A stretch of 64,000 nt of DNA from Levilactobacillus brevis ATCC 14869 = DSM 20054 (GTDB taxonomy: Bacteria > Bacillota > Bacilli > Lactobacillales > Lactobacillaceae). The notes under the pieces were generated by a model that ran no database searches, was not told where the DNA came from, and saw nothing but the letters and a program-made list of their open reading frames with translations. Below, one piece after another: positions 7,872-16,363 of the stretch (position 1 is the stretch's first letter; every line of letters starts with the position of its first letter). The translations under genes and the position numbers were made by a program. The stretch lies in contig NZ_AZCP01000001.1 in assembly GCF_001433855.1 (NCBI RefSeq), positions 499,187 to 563,186 on the forward strand, in the 5' to 3' direction.

Positions 7872-8192
7872 TTATCTTTGCTTAAATCGCTGGGTCAGCT
7901 TTTGTTCACTCGCCGTTAGTAAGTCAGCCGCATCAATATCATACAAACTACTAATCACCAGCACCTGATCCAAGGCGTCTGCCAACTCTTCTTTGAGATT
8001 TGCGCGTTTTTCAGCCGTCGTTGCTGGGCGTTCCCCTGGGTGGTCACGGCCAATTTCTTCGGCGCGAATTGCACGCGATACTTCACCGACTTCTTCAGTT
8101 AAAAAGTTCAGGTGAACAAAGGGCGAATATTGGTACCAGTTGCGTTGTCGATAAAAATCTACTAACCACTGCTGATGATCACTGATTGACAT
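7872..8192 (-). CDS. MazG-like nucleotide pyrophosphohydrolase
   Basis: 106 residues of the all-alpha NTP pyrophosphohydrolase (MazG) family. The two metal-binding acidic motifs are seen: EEVGE near residue 33 and EELAD near residue 69. Single-domain proteins of this sort hydrolyse non-canonical nucleoside triphosphates to monophosphates and pyrophosphate. The start follows GGAGG. It stands alone, with no toxin-antitoxin partner next to it. Confidence 0.8.
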   Translation of the reverse strand: MSISDHQQWLVDFYRQRNWYQYSPFVHLNFLTEEVGEVSRAIRAEEIGRDHPGERPATTAEKRANLKEELADALDQVLVISSLYDIDAADLLTASEQKLTQRFKQR

Positions 8193-8280
8193 GTGTCTGC
8201 CTCCTTCATCTCTACTCTCAACTGTACCAGATACTGGTCCATTTACAACGACTAATGGCTCACAATCTTCTTAATAGCTG

Positions 8281-8322
8281 AAAAAAAACGCTCGCCATTC
8301 CTACGAATGGGCGAGCGTTTTT
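8281..8322 (-). terminator. Terminator of the fab-birA-bioY operon
   Basis: The hairpin AAAACGCTCGCC / GGCGAGCGTTTT has a short loop and, read on the minus strand, an eight-T tail. It lies about 120 bases downstream of the bioY stop and is also able to act on the plus strand. Confidence 0.8.
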
Positions 8323-8438
8323 CAAATCTAAGAAACTCCGGCTTGCTAATCAATCTCTCTGAATCACTTTATTAGCATCTCTTAAACTCTAATTAGTAAC
8401 TATACAGGAGTTTGCTTAAAAAGTCAAGGATTTTTTAA

Positions 8439-8960
8439 TTATATCATTTTTGGTGCCCATTTTCGTAACCGCTGAGCCAGCCACCACGCGCCAACCGCTT
8501 TGAGCGAATCACCGGGGATAAAGGCCAATGTGGCGACTAGCGCTTGTGGCAGGGACATCGTTGTAACTGTACTCAGCCACACCGCACCCAAAATATCAAC
8601 ACCCATCGCACTAAGCAGAATGGCAACTAACCGTGGTACTCGACCATAAGTTAATCCTTGCAGCATAAGCGGCATGATTAGCCACCCCACTAAATATCCC
8701 CCGTTAGGCCCCAGAAATACGGCTGGACCGGCTTGACGGCTAGCCAATACTGGTAGGCCAACCAGTACCAGAAGTAAAAACAGACCAATTGCAGCCAGAC
8801 TTTGACGCGTTGGCAATAATAATGTGACAACCATCACACCCATATTTTGTAAAACCAAGGGAACCGGACTAATTGCCAGTGGGATTGCTGGAAAAAAACC
8901 AAATATAACAATAATAGCAATAAATAATCCCACTAAGGGAATTGACTGACGCTCTTGCAT
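8439..8960 (-). CDS. bioY: Biotin transporter BioY (ECF substrate-binding component)
   Basis: The start is set at the ATG at 8960 (173 residues), which has GGAGG seven bases upstream; the longer frame overlaps birA without a ribosome site. About six transmembrane helices, with the BioY signatures NMGVMVVTLLLP, GPNGGYLVGWL and the late FIPGDSLKAV. BioY is the membrane S component that binds biotin and docks on the shared ECF energy-coupling module, which is not in this window. Being the last gene after birA in the fatty-acid operon, it secures the cofactor for AccB. Confidence 0.93.
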   Translation of the reverse strand: MQERQSIPLVGLFIAIIVIFGFFPAIPLAISPVPLVLQNMGVMVVTLLLPTRQSLAAIGLFLLLVLVGLPVLASRQAGPAVFLGPNGGYLVGWLIMPLMLQGLTYGRVPRLVAILLSAMGVDILGAVWLSTVTTMSLPQALVATLAFIPGDSLKAVGAWWLAQRLRKWAPKMI

Positions 8961-8970
8961 AGCGTTCCTC

Positions 8971-9762
8971 CTATCCACGATAATCACCGACCGGGGTCAT
9001 CACCTTAATCGCTTCGCTACTCGCAACGATTCGCCGCTCACCCGACGCGAGTTGAATCACTAACGCTCCTTGATCAGTCAGGGTAACCGCAACTCCTTGT
9101 ACCCAGTCCGGTCCAACTTGAACACGCACTGCTTGTCCCAACGTGGTGCATAGCTGTTGGTAATCCGCCAAGAACTGTGCATCTTGATAATGTGGTAATC
9201 CCATAACCAGCTCATCCAGCAGTCCGGCAACCAACACATTTCGATCAACCCAATTGCCCCCAACGATTGAGGTGGCCTTATTCGCCAATTCTGTTGAAAA
9301 CCGCGTGGTCACGTTTAAACCAATTCCGATAAGAACCTCTTGCCGATCCAGCAAATTTTCAATTAGAATGCCGCCACACTTTCGTTGATGCAACAAAATA
9401 TCATTGACCCATTTTAACTGAAAGGTCTGTTTGGGGTAGGTAGCCGCTAGACATCTAACCACCATGATCCCCACTGCCGTTGTCAATCGCCCTGGATTCA
9501 CTGGTGCAGTGACCGCAGTACGAACGGTCAAATAAACACCTTGAAAGGCTGGCGAAAAAAAGGCACGCTGACGTTTCCCATAACCAGCTGTTTGCTGCTC
9601 CGCCAAAAAGGCTTGCATTGGCGAGTCACTTGCCGCCGGTACTCGTTTCGCCCAGGCATTGGTCGAATCAACCGTTGAACGAAGCTGAATCGCGATGGGG
9701 CACGTCGTTTGGCGCAGTTCCCTAATCCGATCCACCGCTAATTGATTGCCCTTTGGCTGCAT
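8971..9762 (-). CDS. birA: Biotin--[acetyl-CoA-carboxylase] ligase, monofunctional (no HTH)
   Basis: 263 residues comprising the catalytic domain (biotinyl-AMP loop GYGKRQRAFFSP near residue 60, KWVNDILL near 117, CGGILIE) and a short SH3-like C-terminal domain. The N-terminal winged helix of repressor-type BirA is absent, so this enzyme should not bind DNA. It attaches biotin to the AccB lysine (Lys105 in this operon). It sits between fabI and bioY in the same transcript. Confidence 0.93.
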   Translation of the reverse strand: MQPKGNQLAVDRIRELRQTTCPIAIQLRSTVDSTNAWAKRVPAASDSPMQAFLAEQQTAGYGKRQRAFFSPAFQGVYLTVRTAVTAPVNPGRLTTAVGIMVVRCLAATYPKQTFQLKWVNDILLHQRKCGGILIENLLDRQEVLIGIGLNVTTRFSTELANKATSIVGGNWVDRNVLVAGLLDELVMGLPHYQDAQFLADYQQLCTTLGQAVRVQVGPDWVQGVAVTLTDQGALVIQLASGERRIVASSEAIKVMTPVGDYRG

Positions 9763-9774
9763 AGAAGTTCCCCC

Positions 9775-10533
9775 TTACATTAAATGCACACCTTTATCGA
9801 CGTACAGGATGTCCCCCGTCATCCCCGTAGATAAATCACTCAATAGGAAAGCAGCAACGTTACCAATTTCCGAAGTGGTCACGCTCTGTTGATCGACTGT
9901 CAGGCTGGTTGACATCTTCAGTAAGTCGCCATGACCCTTAATCCCCGCGACCGCTAATGTTTTAACCGCACCGGCAGAGATCGCGTTCACTCGAATCTGA
10001 TCCGTGCCCAGATCCGTTGCCAAATACCGCACACTAGATTCTAGGGCCGCTTTAGCAACGCCCATCATGTTGTAATTAGGAATTGCTCGAGTTGCCCCAA
10101 AATAAGTCAACGTGATTAGACTGGCTGGCTTCGTCAACCATGGTCGCGCATATCTGGCAACCGCAATGAATGAGTAGGCACTGATTTCCTGTGCCAAGTT
10201 ATACCCTGTCCGCCGTGTTTCAACCAGTCCTTGTTTCAACGTTTCGGGATCAGCATAGGCAATCGCATGGATTACACCATCTATTTTTCCATAGCGCTCG
10301 CCAATTTGTTGAAAGGCTTGCTGGATAGCTGAATCTTCAGCAACGTCACACGCTACTAACTGAATATCTTCCGGAACGAACCGTTGAATACTCTTTTTTA
10401 GTCGTTCATTTTGGTAGGTCAAAACGGGGGTGCCACCTTGTGCTAGGATGGCTTGGACACACCCCCACGCAATACTTCGCTGATTGGCGACGCCCATCAC
10501 GACAATCACTTTGTCCGTCAAGATTCCGTTCAT
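9775..10533 (-). CDS. fabI: Enoyl-[acyl-carrier-protein] reductase (NADH), FabI type
   Basis: The start is placed at the ATG at 10533 (252 residues) because GGAGG lies nine bases upstream, inside the longer frame. Catalytic residues of FabI are visible: Tyr144 (in LTYFGA), Tyr154 and Lys161 (the Y-x6-K pair in PNYNMMGVAK). The divergent glycine motif GVANQRSIAWG is the FabI form. It performs the last reduction of each elongation cycle. FabI is the target of triclosan-class inhibitors; FabK is not seen here. Follows accA by 30 bases. Confidence 0.95.
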   Translation of the reverse strand: MNGILTDKVIVVMGVANQRSIAWGCVQAILAQGGTPVLTYQNERLKKSIQRFVPEDIQLVACDVAEDSAIQQAFQQIGERYGKIDGVIHAIAYADPETLKQGLVETRRTGYNLAQEISAYSFIAVARYARPWLTKPASLITLTYFGATRAIPNYNMMGVAKAALESSVRYLATDLGTDQIRVNAISAGAVKTLAVAGIKGHGDLLKMSTSLTVDQQSVTTSEIGNVAAFLLSDLSTGMTGDILYVDKGVHLM

Positions 10534-10563
10534 TCTGTCATCCTCCATTTTTTCATCATGTTC

Positions 10564-11331
10564 TTAATACTGGTCAAATCGGGTTTGTCGTTGATCGATT
10601 AAGGTCGATATTGGTAACTTACCCAGTATTTTAAATTGCTCATGTAAGAAATCGGCCAATTGCGATAACTCAGCGGCCGTGTGCACCTCCGGCAAGATAT
10701 CATCAATGACTTTTTCACGTTTCAAATCCTGCGGAGTTAATGCCAAGGCCGCTGCCGCTTCTCGCACTCGGCTCGCATCTTTCCACATGATACTGGCATA
10801 CCCTTCTGGTGACAACACACTGTAAATACTATCTACCGTCATATACACCCGATCACCACAAGCCAAAGCCAGTGCGCCACCACTGCCCCCTTCGCCAAAG
10901 ATCAGACTGATGTAAGGAACCTTTAATTGCATCCCCTGATAAAGGCATTGGGCGATTGCTTCTCCTTGACCATGAAACTCAGAGGCCACATCGGGGTACG
11001 CTCCAGGGGTGTTAATGAGCGTCAAAACAGGTCGGCCAAACTTTTCGGCTTGCTGCAATAACCGCTGAACTTTTCGATAGCCTTGGGGCATCGGGCTTCC
11101 AAAATGGCGCGCTACATTCTCCGTTAGATTTCGTCCTTTACGGGTACCAATCACTGTAATTGGTTGACCATTCAGCCGACCGATACCACCAATGATTGTC
11201 GGATCATCACCATCTACCCGGTCACCATGGCATTCAAAAAAGTCCGTCACGAGCCCGTCAATCAGGGCTTCAGTCGTGATTTTATCTTGACTACGGGCTG
11301 CCTGCACCGTCTGATAGGCTGATTTAACCAT
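10564..11331 (-). CDS. accA: Acetyl-CoA carboxylase, carboxyltransferase subunit alpha
   Basis: 255 residues, a little short for AccA because the N-terminal extension is reduced. The crotonase-fold core is intact: FFECHGDR, GTRKGRN, MPQGYRKVQRL, NTPGAYPD and the oxyanion motif FGEGGSGGALAL. It starts at 11331 in a TAATG overlap with the accD stop, so the two carboxyltransferase subunits are translated together. With AccD it moves carboxyl from biotin to acetyl-CoA, giving malonyl-CoA. Confidence 0.95.
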   Translation of the reverse strand: MVKSAYQTVQAARSQDKITTEALIDGLVTDFFECHGDRVDGDDPTIIGGIGRLNGQPITVIGTRKGRNLTENVARHFGSPMPQGYRKVQRLLQQAEKFGRPVLTLINTPGAYPDVASEFHGQGEAIAQCLYQGMQLKVPYISLIFGEGGSGGALALACGDRVYMTVDSIYSVLSPEGYASIMWKDASRVREAAAALALTPQDLKREKVIDDILPEVHTAAELSQLADFLHEQFKILGKLPISTLIDQRQTRFDQY

Positions 11332-12164
11332 TAAGATTCCCCCTTATGAAGTCGTAGCAGATCTGCTAATCGCTGTTTTAATTGTGGACGGGCCACAATA
11401 GCATCGATAAACCCGTGCTGTAGAACAGTCTCAGCTCGTTGGAAGTCTGCCGGCGGTGTTTGATGAATAGTTTGTTCAATCACCCGGCGACCAGCAAATC
11501 CCACTAAGGCATGGGGTTCGGCCAAGATGAGATCGCCTTGCATCGCAAAGCTTGCCGTCACACCACCAGTAGTTGGATCGCATAAAACAACGATATACAA
11601 TAAACCAGCTTGACTGTGGCGCGCCACTGCCGCAGAAACTTTAGCCATTTGCATCAGTGAGTGGATGCCCTCTTGCATTCGCGCACCGCCGGAGGACGTG
11701 AATAAAATAACCGGCAACTGTTTAGCCGTCGCTTCATCAAATAAGCGGGTTATTTTTTCTCCCGTCGCCGTTCCCAAACTGCCCATCACAAAAAACGCAT
11801 CCATGACGCCAATCGCTGTCGATTGGTGATCGATTGTGCCAAAACCAGTCAACACACTCTCGTTTAAGCCGGTTAGCTGACGGCCTCTAGCAATCTTGGC
11901 CTGATAAGCAGCATCCGTATAACGGTCTGGTACCGTCAATTGCGCATTTGTTTCTTGGAAGGTATCCATCGTTAATTTGATCCGCTGCATTGCCGTTAAC
12001 CGAAACCCATAGCCACAGGCAGGACATAACCGCGCAGGCTCCCAATGGTCGGTCAAAAAGGTCGTATGACAAACAGGACACCGCCTAACCAATCCATCGG
12101 GAATACTTGCCATCCGTCGGTTAAGGCTCTTCTGACTGGGCGTTTTGAACTTCGCTGGTAACAT
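11331..12164 (-). CDS. accD: Acetyl-CoA carboxylase, carboxyltransferase subunit beta
   Basis: The start is set at the ATG at 12164 (277 residues) because AAAGGAG precedes it by nine bases; it overlaps the accC end by 44 bases. The N-terminal zinc ribbon has four cysteines (CPVC and CPAC pairs), followed by the crotonase-like carboxyltransferase core (SSGGARMQEGI, PTTGGVTASF, GFAGRRVIEQT). It forms the heterotetramer with AccA. Confidence 0.95.
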   Translation of the reverse strand: MLPAKFKTPSQKSLNRRMASIPDGLVRRCPVCHTTFLTDHWEPARLCPACGYGFRLTAMQRIKLTMDTFQETNAQLTVPDRYTDAAYQAKIARGRQLTGLNESVLTGFGTIDHQSTAIGVMDAFFVMGSLGTATGEKITRLFDEATAKQLPVILFTSSGGARMQEGIHSLMQMAKVSAAVARHSQAGLLYIVVLCDPTTGGVTASFAMQGDLILAEPHALVGFAGRRVIEQTIHQTPPADFQRAETVLQHGFIDAIVARPQLKQRLADLLRLHKGES

Positions 12165-13521
12165 CCGCTTCATCTCCTTTTTGCCGCATCTCGGCAATAA
12201 ACGTCGTGGTAAACGTTCCGGCCTGTACGGCCCTTTGCGTTAACAACTGCCGCAAAAATTGGCGATTCGTTTTAATCCCCTCAATCTGCATTTCACCTAA
12301 AATTCGGTCCATCTTGGCTAATGCCGTTGTCCGCTGTTGGGAACTAACGATTAGCTTGGCAATCATGGCGTCATAATAAGGTGAGATCACACTACCGGCA
12401 ATGACGCCCGAATCAATTCGAACGCCCAGTGAACCAGCTGGCAAATAAAGCGCCGTAATTTTACCTGGACAGGGCGCAAACTGGTGCTGTGGATCTTCTG
12501 CATTCAACCGACATTCGATGGCATAGCCGTTCAATTTGACATCTGCTTGGGTAAACCCCAGTGGCTGATTAGCAGCCACTCTAATCTGGGCCTTAACCAA
12601 TTCAATGCCTGTAACTGCTTCCGTAATCGTATGTTCCACCTGCAACCGCGTATTCATTTCGATGAAATAAAAGTGGTGATCCTTATCCATTAAGAATTCA
12701 AAGGTTCCCGTGTTGGTATACCCCAATTTCCGGGTAGCTCGGGCAACCGTTTGGCCCAACCACTGCCGTTGCTTAGCATCAATCATGCCACAAGGACTTT
12801 CTTCGATAACTTTCTGATGATGTCGTTGTAGCGAACAATCTCGCTCTGGCAAATACACCACTTCGCCAAAGTTATCGGCAATCACCTGCATTTCAATATG
12901 TTTGGCTTGGCCAATACATTTTTCCAAATATACGGCCGCGTCCCCATAAGAAAGTTTGGCTTCCTGCTGAACTTGCTCAAATGCTGCTGGTAGCTCTGCT
13001 GCCGTCTGTACCTCACGAATTCCTTTGCCACCACCGCCTGCTGCTGACTTTAAGAGTACCGGATACCCAATTTCTTGAGCAATCTGAACCGCTTGGTCGG
13101 CAGAATCCAGTACCCCATCGCTTCCTGGAATGACCGGTACTTGATTAGCCTGCATAGCCGCACGGGCGTGAGCTTTATCTCCCATTAAATCAATTAAATC
13201 AGCATTGGGACCAATAAAAGTTATCTGACACTGTTGGCATAACCGCGCAAAGGTGGCATTCTCCGAGAGAAAACCATACCCCGGATGAATGGCCTGACAG
13301 CCGAGTAGCTTAGCCGTACTGATAATTTGTGTCATATTGAGATAAGAATCAGCGGGTTGCGGGCCACCAATGCACACGGCTTCATCAGCCAGCTTGACAA
13401 ATAAACTCTCTCGATCAGCTTGCGAATAAACCGCAACGGCTGAGATCTGCATATCATGCAATGCGCGGATAATCTGCACCGCAATCTCACCACGATTAGC
13501 GACTAATACTTTCGTAAACAT
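12121..13521 (-). CDS. accC: Biotin carboxylase subunit of acetyl-CoA carboxylase
   Basis: The start at the ATG at 13521 gives MFTKVLVANRGEIAVQII and 466 residues, the usual family length; a longer frame overlaps fabZ2 (ATGA at 13539) but its extra residues are not family-like. The ATP-grasp core is complete: SAAGGGGKGI glycine loop, catalytic EMNTRLQVEHTITE. It carboxylates the biotin on AccB using ATP and bicarbonate. The C-terminal about 20 residues are acidic and extend past the fold. Confidence 0.94.
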   Translation of the reverse strand: MFTKVLVANRGEIAVQIIRALHDMQISAVAVYSQADRESLFVKLADEAVCIGGPQPADSYLNMTQIISTAKLLGCQAIHPGYGFLSENATFARLCQQCQITFIGPNADLIDLMGDKAHARAAMQANQVPVIPGSDGVLDSADQAVQIAQEIGYPVLLKSAAGGGGKGIREVQTAAELPAAFEQVQQEAKLSYGDAAVYLEKCIGQAKHIEMQVIADNFGEVVYLPERDCSLQRHHQKVIEESPCGMIDAKQRQWLGQTVARATRKLGYTNTGTFEFLMDKDHHFYFIEMNTRLQVEHTITEAVTGIELVKAQIRVAANQPLGFTQADVKLNGYAIECRLNAEDPQHQFAPCPGKITALYLPAGSLGVRIDSGVIAGSVISPYYDAMIAKLIVSSQQRTTALAKMDRILGEMQIEGIKTNRQFLRQLLTQRAVQAGTFTTTFIAEMRQKGDEADVTSEVQNAQSEEP

Positions 13522-13538
13522 CTCATCACTCACTTTCA

Positions 13539-13949
13539 TCATGAAATCGCAAAGATTAATTCTGCTTGGCAAATCGTCTCATGGTTACGTACAATTTGGC
13601 CCGTTCCCACTCCCATATTGCGCTTCATTTTTGTCAACGCGACATGGAGCGTTAGATCATCTCCCGGGTAAAAATCTGACATAAATTCAGCTGAGCGAAT
13701 TCCGCCAAAGAAGACATTACGATCCTGATAGGCTGGTAGCGACAGAATTGCCGCCACGCCCGTTTGTGCAAGTGACTCAATCAAGATTGGTCGGGGAACG
13801 ACTGGATTGGCGGTTGCCTGACCCGCGAAGTACCACTCATGAATCGTAATTAGTTTCTGAGCAATCGCCTGCTTGCCTGGCTCAACCTCAAGTAATCGAT
13901 CGATCAACTGAAACGGATATCGTTGCGGAATAATCTCTTGCACATCCAT
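13539..13949 (-). CDS. FabZ-like hotdog-fold protein lacking the catalytic histidine
   Basis: 136 residues homologous to 3-hydroxyacyl-ACP dehydratase FabZ. The glutamate of the active site is kept (Glu58 in PILIESLAQ). The catalytic histidine position of the usual GHFPxxP motif reads GQATANP, so Gln44 replaces His. The fabZ gene at the head of the same operon has His50 and Glu64. This copy is therefore unlikely to dehydrate in the standard way. It may be a structural partner, an isomerase-like variant or an acyl-binding subunit. It lies between accB and accC, which is the fabZ2 position in plantarum-group operons. Confidence 0.85.
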   Translation of the reverse strand: MDVQEIIPQRYPFQLIDRLLEVEPGKQAIAQKLITIHEWYFAGQATANPVVPRPILIESLAQTGVAAILSLPAYQDRNVFFGGIRSAEFMSDFYPGDDLTLHVALTKMKRNMGVGTGQIVRNHETICQAELIFAIS

Positions 13950-13963
13950 ACGTTTAACGCCTC

Positions 13964-14389
13964 TTAATCTGGTTTAATTTGTAATAATGGTTCATCGTAT
14001 TCCACCATGCTCCCATCAGTCACCAATACTTTCGTTAAGGTGCCGGTCAGGTCACTCTTCACTTCATTAATCATTTTCATTGCTTCAACCACACACACGA
14101 CGTCCCCTTTTTCCACGTGATCCCCAATTTGTTTGAACACGGGTTTTTCCGGTGCCGGTGCTAAATACACGACGCCAACTAATGGCGCCGTGATGGTCGG
14201 TTCTACAGATTCCTTCGCTGTTTCACCCGCTGGCTCAGGCGTAGGTTGGTCAATCGTTGCCGGTGTTGGAACGTTGGTGTCTTCTCGCTTACTCAACGAC
14301 AACTGAAAATCATCTTGAACCAAGTGGAAGTCCTTTAACGACGAGTGATCAAATTTTTCTAATAGGTGCTCAATATCTTCGTTTTTCAT
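13964..14389 (-). CDS. accB: Biotin carboxyl carrier protein of acetyl-CoA carboxylase
   Basis: 141 residues: N-terminal helical segment, Pro/Thr/Glu-rich linker (about 38-65) and C-terminal biotinyl domain with the EAMKM motif, biotinylated lysine at residue 105. It carries carboxybiotin between AccC and AccA-AccD. It follows the fabF stop by five bases, and BirA is encoded downstream in the same operon. Confidence 0.95.
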   Translation of the reverse strand: MKNEDIEHLLEKFDHSSLKDFHLVQDDFQLSLSKREDTNVPTPATIDQPTPEPAGETAKESVEPTITAPLVGVVYLAPAPEKPVFKQIGDHVEKGDVVCVVEAMKMINEVKSDLTGTLTKVLVTDGSMVEYDEPLLQIKPD

Positions 14390-14394
14390 TCACG

Positions 14395-15621
14395 TTACAC
14401 CCCTTTAATGGCCAGTACAGCATTGTGCCCACCAAAGCCAAATGAATTACTAATCGCATAGTGAACGGGCATCTCACGATTCTGGGACGTTACTAGGGTC
14501 ACTGGGCAAGCGTCATCTTGATGACGAACACCAACGTTGACGGGTAACTGTTGTCGTTGCAAAGCGCCAATCGTTGCGACGGCTTCAATGGCACCAGCCG
14601 CCCCTAACAAATGTCCTGTCATCCCTTTGGTGCTGCTAACCTTAATGTGCGTGTTATGGGCAAACACGTTGGCAATGGCCTGGGCCTCTGCACTATCGTT
14701 GGCCATTGTACTGGTCCCGTGTGCGTTCACATAATCCACCTGGCTAGGATCTAGTTCGGCTTCGTCTATGGCTTGCTGCATCGCTCGTTGCGCCCCTCTT
14801 CCAGTTGGATCAGGTGCTGTCATATGATACGCGTCACTAGTGGTCCCATACCCCACAATTTCTGCCAAAATATTGGCGCCGCGTTCTTGTGCATGCGTCA
14901 GCGTCTCTAGCACAAGAGTGGCACCACCTTCACCTAAAACAAAGCCATGTCGATCCCGGTCAAATGGCATTGACGCCATCTGAGCGTCGCTAGCTGTACT
15001 TAACGCGGTTAAGGCCGCAAATCCAGCAATCCCGATCTCGTTAACACTCGCTTCAGAACCACCGGTAATCATGACCTGGGCTTTGCCCTGCTTTAAATAC
15101 TCGAAAGCATTTCCGATTGCATTCGTTCCGGATGAACAGGCTGTCACAATCCCTTGACTCGTGTTCTGTGCATTGAATTCAATGGCTATATCTCCGGCGG
15201 CCATATTAACAATGGAATTAGGCACAAATAATGGTGATACTCGTTTAGGCCCTTTATCATGCATCTTAATAACCTGTTCTTCAATCGTGGTCAAGCCACC
15301 GATCCCAGAACCATAAATGACTCCCAAATCTTCTGGTTTAACGGTTGTCTCATCTAACCCCGCCATCGTCATTGCTTCATGAGCCGAATATAAGGCGTAA
15401 TTAGTAAAGAGATCATTTCGCTTAGCCGCTTTTTTAGTCAGTCGCTGTTGCGCATCGAAATCTTTGACTTCACCCGCCACATAGATACCGGTATCGGCTG
15501 AAAATTTCGTAATCGGCCCAATACCAACAGCGCCGGTAAATAGGTTATCCAAATAACTTTTTACATCATTTCCGATAGGCGTAACAGCCCCCATACCGGT
15601 TACCACAACTCGATTATTCAT
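14395..15621 (-). CDS. fabF: 3-oxoacyl-[acyl-carrier-protein] synthase II
   Basis: 408 residues of thiolase fold. Catalytic Cys162 in TACSSGTNAIG, the two histidines in VNAHGTSTMAND and KGMTGHLLGAAG. Condenses malonyl-ACP with acyl-ACP during elongation, and in FabF enzymes this includes the palmitoleate to vaccenate step. The start at 15621 follows AGGAGG. Only one elongating ketosynthase is present in the operon (no fabB). Confidence 0.96.
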   Translation of the reverse strand: MNNRVVVTGMGAVTPIGNDVKSYLDNLFTGAVGIGPITKFSADTGIYVAGEVKDFDAQQRLTKKAAKRNDLFTNYALYSAHEAMTMAGLDETTVKPEDLGVIYGSGIGGLTTIEEQVIKMHDKGPKRVSPLFVPNSIVNMAAGDIAIEFNAQNTSQGIVTACSSGTNAIGNAFEYLKQGKAQVMITGGSEASVNEIGIAGFAALTALSTASDAQMASMPFDRDRHGFVLGEGGATLVLETLTHAQERGANILAEIVGYGTTSDAYHMTAPDPTGRGAQRAMQQAIDEAELDPSQVDYVNAHGTSTMANDSAEAQAIANVFAHNTHIKVSSTKGMTGHLLGAAGAIEAVATIGALQRQQLPVNVGVRHQDDACPVTLVTSQNREMPVHYAISNSFGFGGHNAVLAIKGV

Positions 15622-15637
15622 TTAAGATTTTCCTCCT

Positions 15638-16363
15638 CTAAATGGTTAATCCGCCATCAACCGTGATCACTTGACCGGTAATATAAGCATTGTTCACTAA
15701 AAAGAGTGCTGTCGTCGCAATTTCAGCGACTGTTCCAAACCGTTTTAATGGAATGACCTCGCGAGCTGCTGCTTGTCTTTTCTCGCTCATTGCACCGGTC
15801 ATTGCCGTTGCAATCATCCCGGGCGCAATCGCATTAACGCGAATTTGCCGCAACGCGCCTTCCTTGGCACTGGCCTTCGTCAAACCAACGATTGCCGCTT
15901 TACTGGCTGCATAATTCGCCTGACCAATATTACCGTGTAAGCCAGAGATACTGGATAGATTAACGATGGCACCTTGTCGCGCTTTTTGCATCACTTTCAT
16001 GGCCGCCTTGGTTAAATTAAATGCCCCAAAAACATTGGTTGTCATCACCGCTGTGAAGTCAGCAGCTGCCATTCTCGTTAATAACTTATCGCGAGTAATT
16101 CCCGCGTTATTAATCAGAATGTCTAACCGGCCAAAGTGATTCATGGCTTGCGTGACCAATTCATCAGCTGTCGTTTCCTGAGTCACATCGCCCGTCACAA
16201 CAATTGCCGTCGAGTATTGGTCAATGATGGTCTGCTCAGCAGGCGCCAATTCATGATGGCTATTCAAAATGACGCGGATACCAACCTTTAGGAATTGCTC
16301 AGCAATAGCGAAGCCAATCCCCGTTCCGGCACCCGTGACAATTGCCACACGTTGTTCTGTCAT
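15638..16363 (-). CDS. fabG: 3-oxoacyl-[acyl-carrier-protein] reductase
   Basis: 241 residues of SDR fold: TGAGTGIG at 10-17, NNAG at 85-88, serines at 137-138, Tyr151/Lys155 (YAASK). NADPH-dependent reduction of 3-ketoacyl-ACP, the first reduction in the cycle. The start codon overlaps the fabD stop (TAATG). Confidence 0.95.
   Translation of the reverse strand: MTEQRVAIVTGAGTGIGFAIAEQFLKVGIRVILNSHHELAPAEQTIIDQYSTAIVVTGDVTQETTADELVTQAMNHFGRLDILINNAGITRDKLLTRMAAADFTAVMTTNVFGAFNLTKAAMKVMQKARQGAIVNLSSISGLHGNIGQANYAASKAAIVGLTKASAKEGALRQIRVNAIAPGMIATAMTGAMSEKRQAAAREVIPLKRFGTVAEIATTALFLVNNAYITGQVITVDGGLTI

Noticed and set aside
7872-8192. MazG-like gene as part of a toxin-antitoxin pair
   Set aside because: No mazEF-type or other toxin gene adjacent; flanking sequence is intergenic.
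12121-13572. accC from 13572 or 13539
   Set aside because: The start giving MFTKVLVANRGEI at 13521 has normal family length; the earlier ones add residues that are not conserved.
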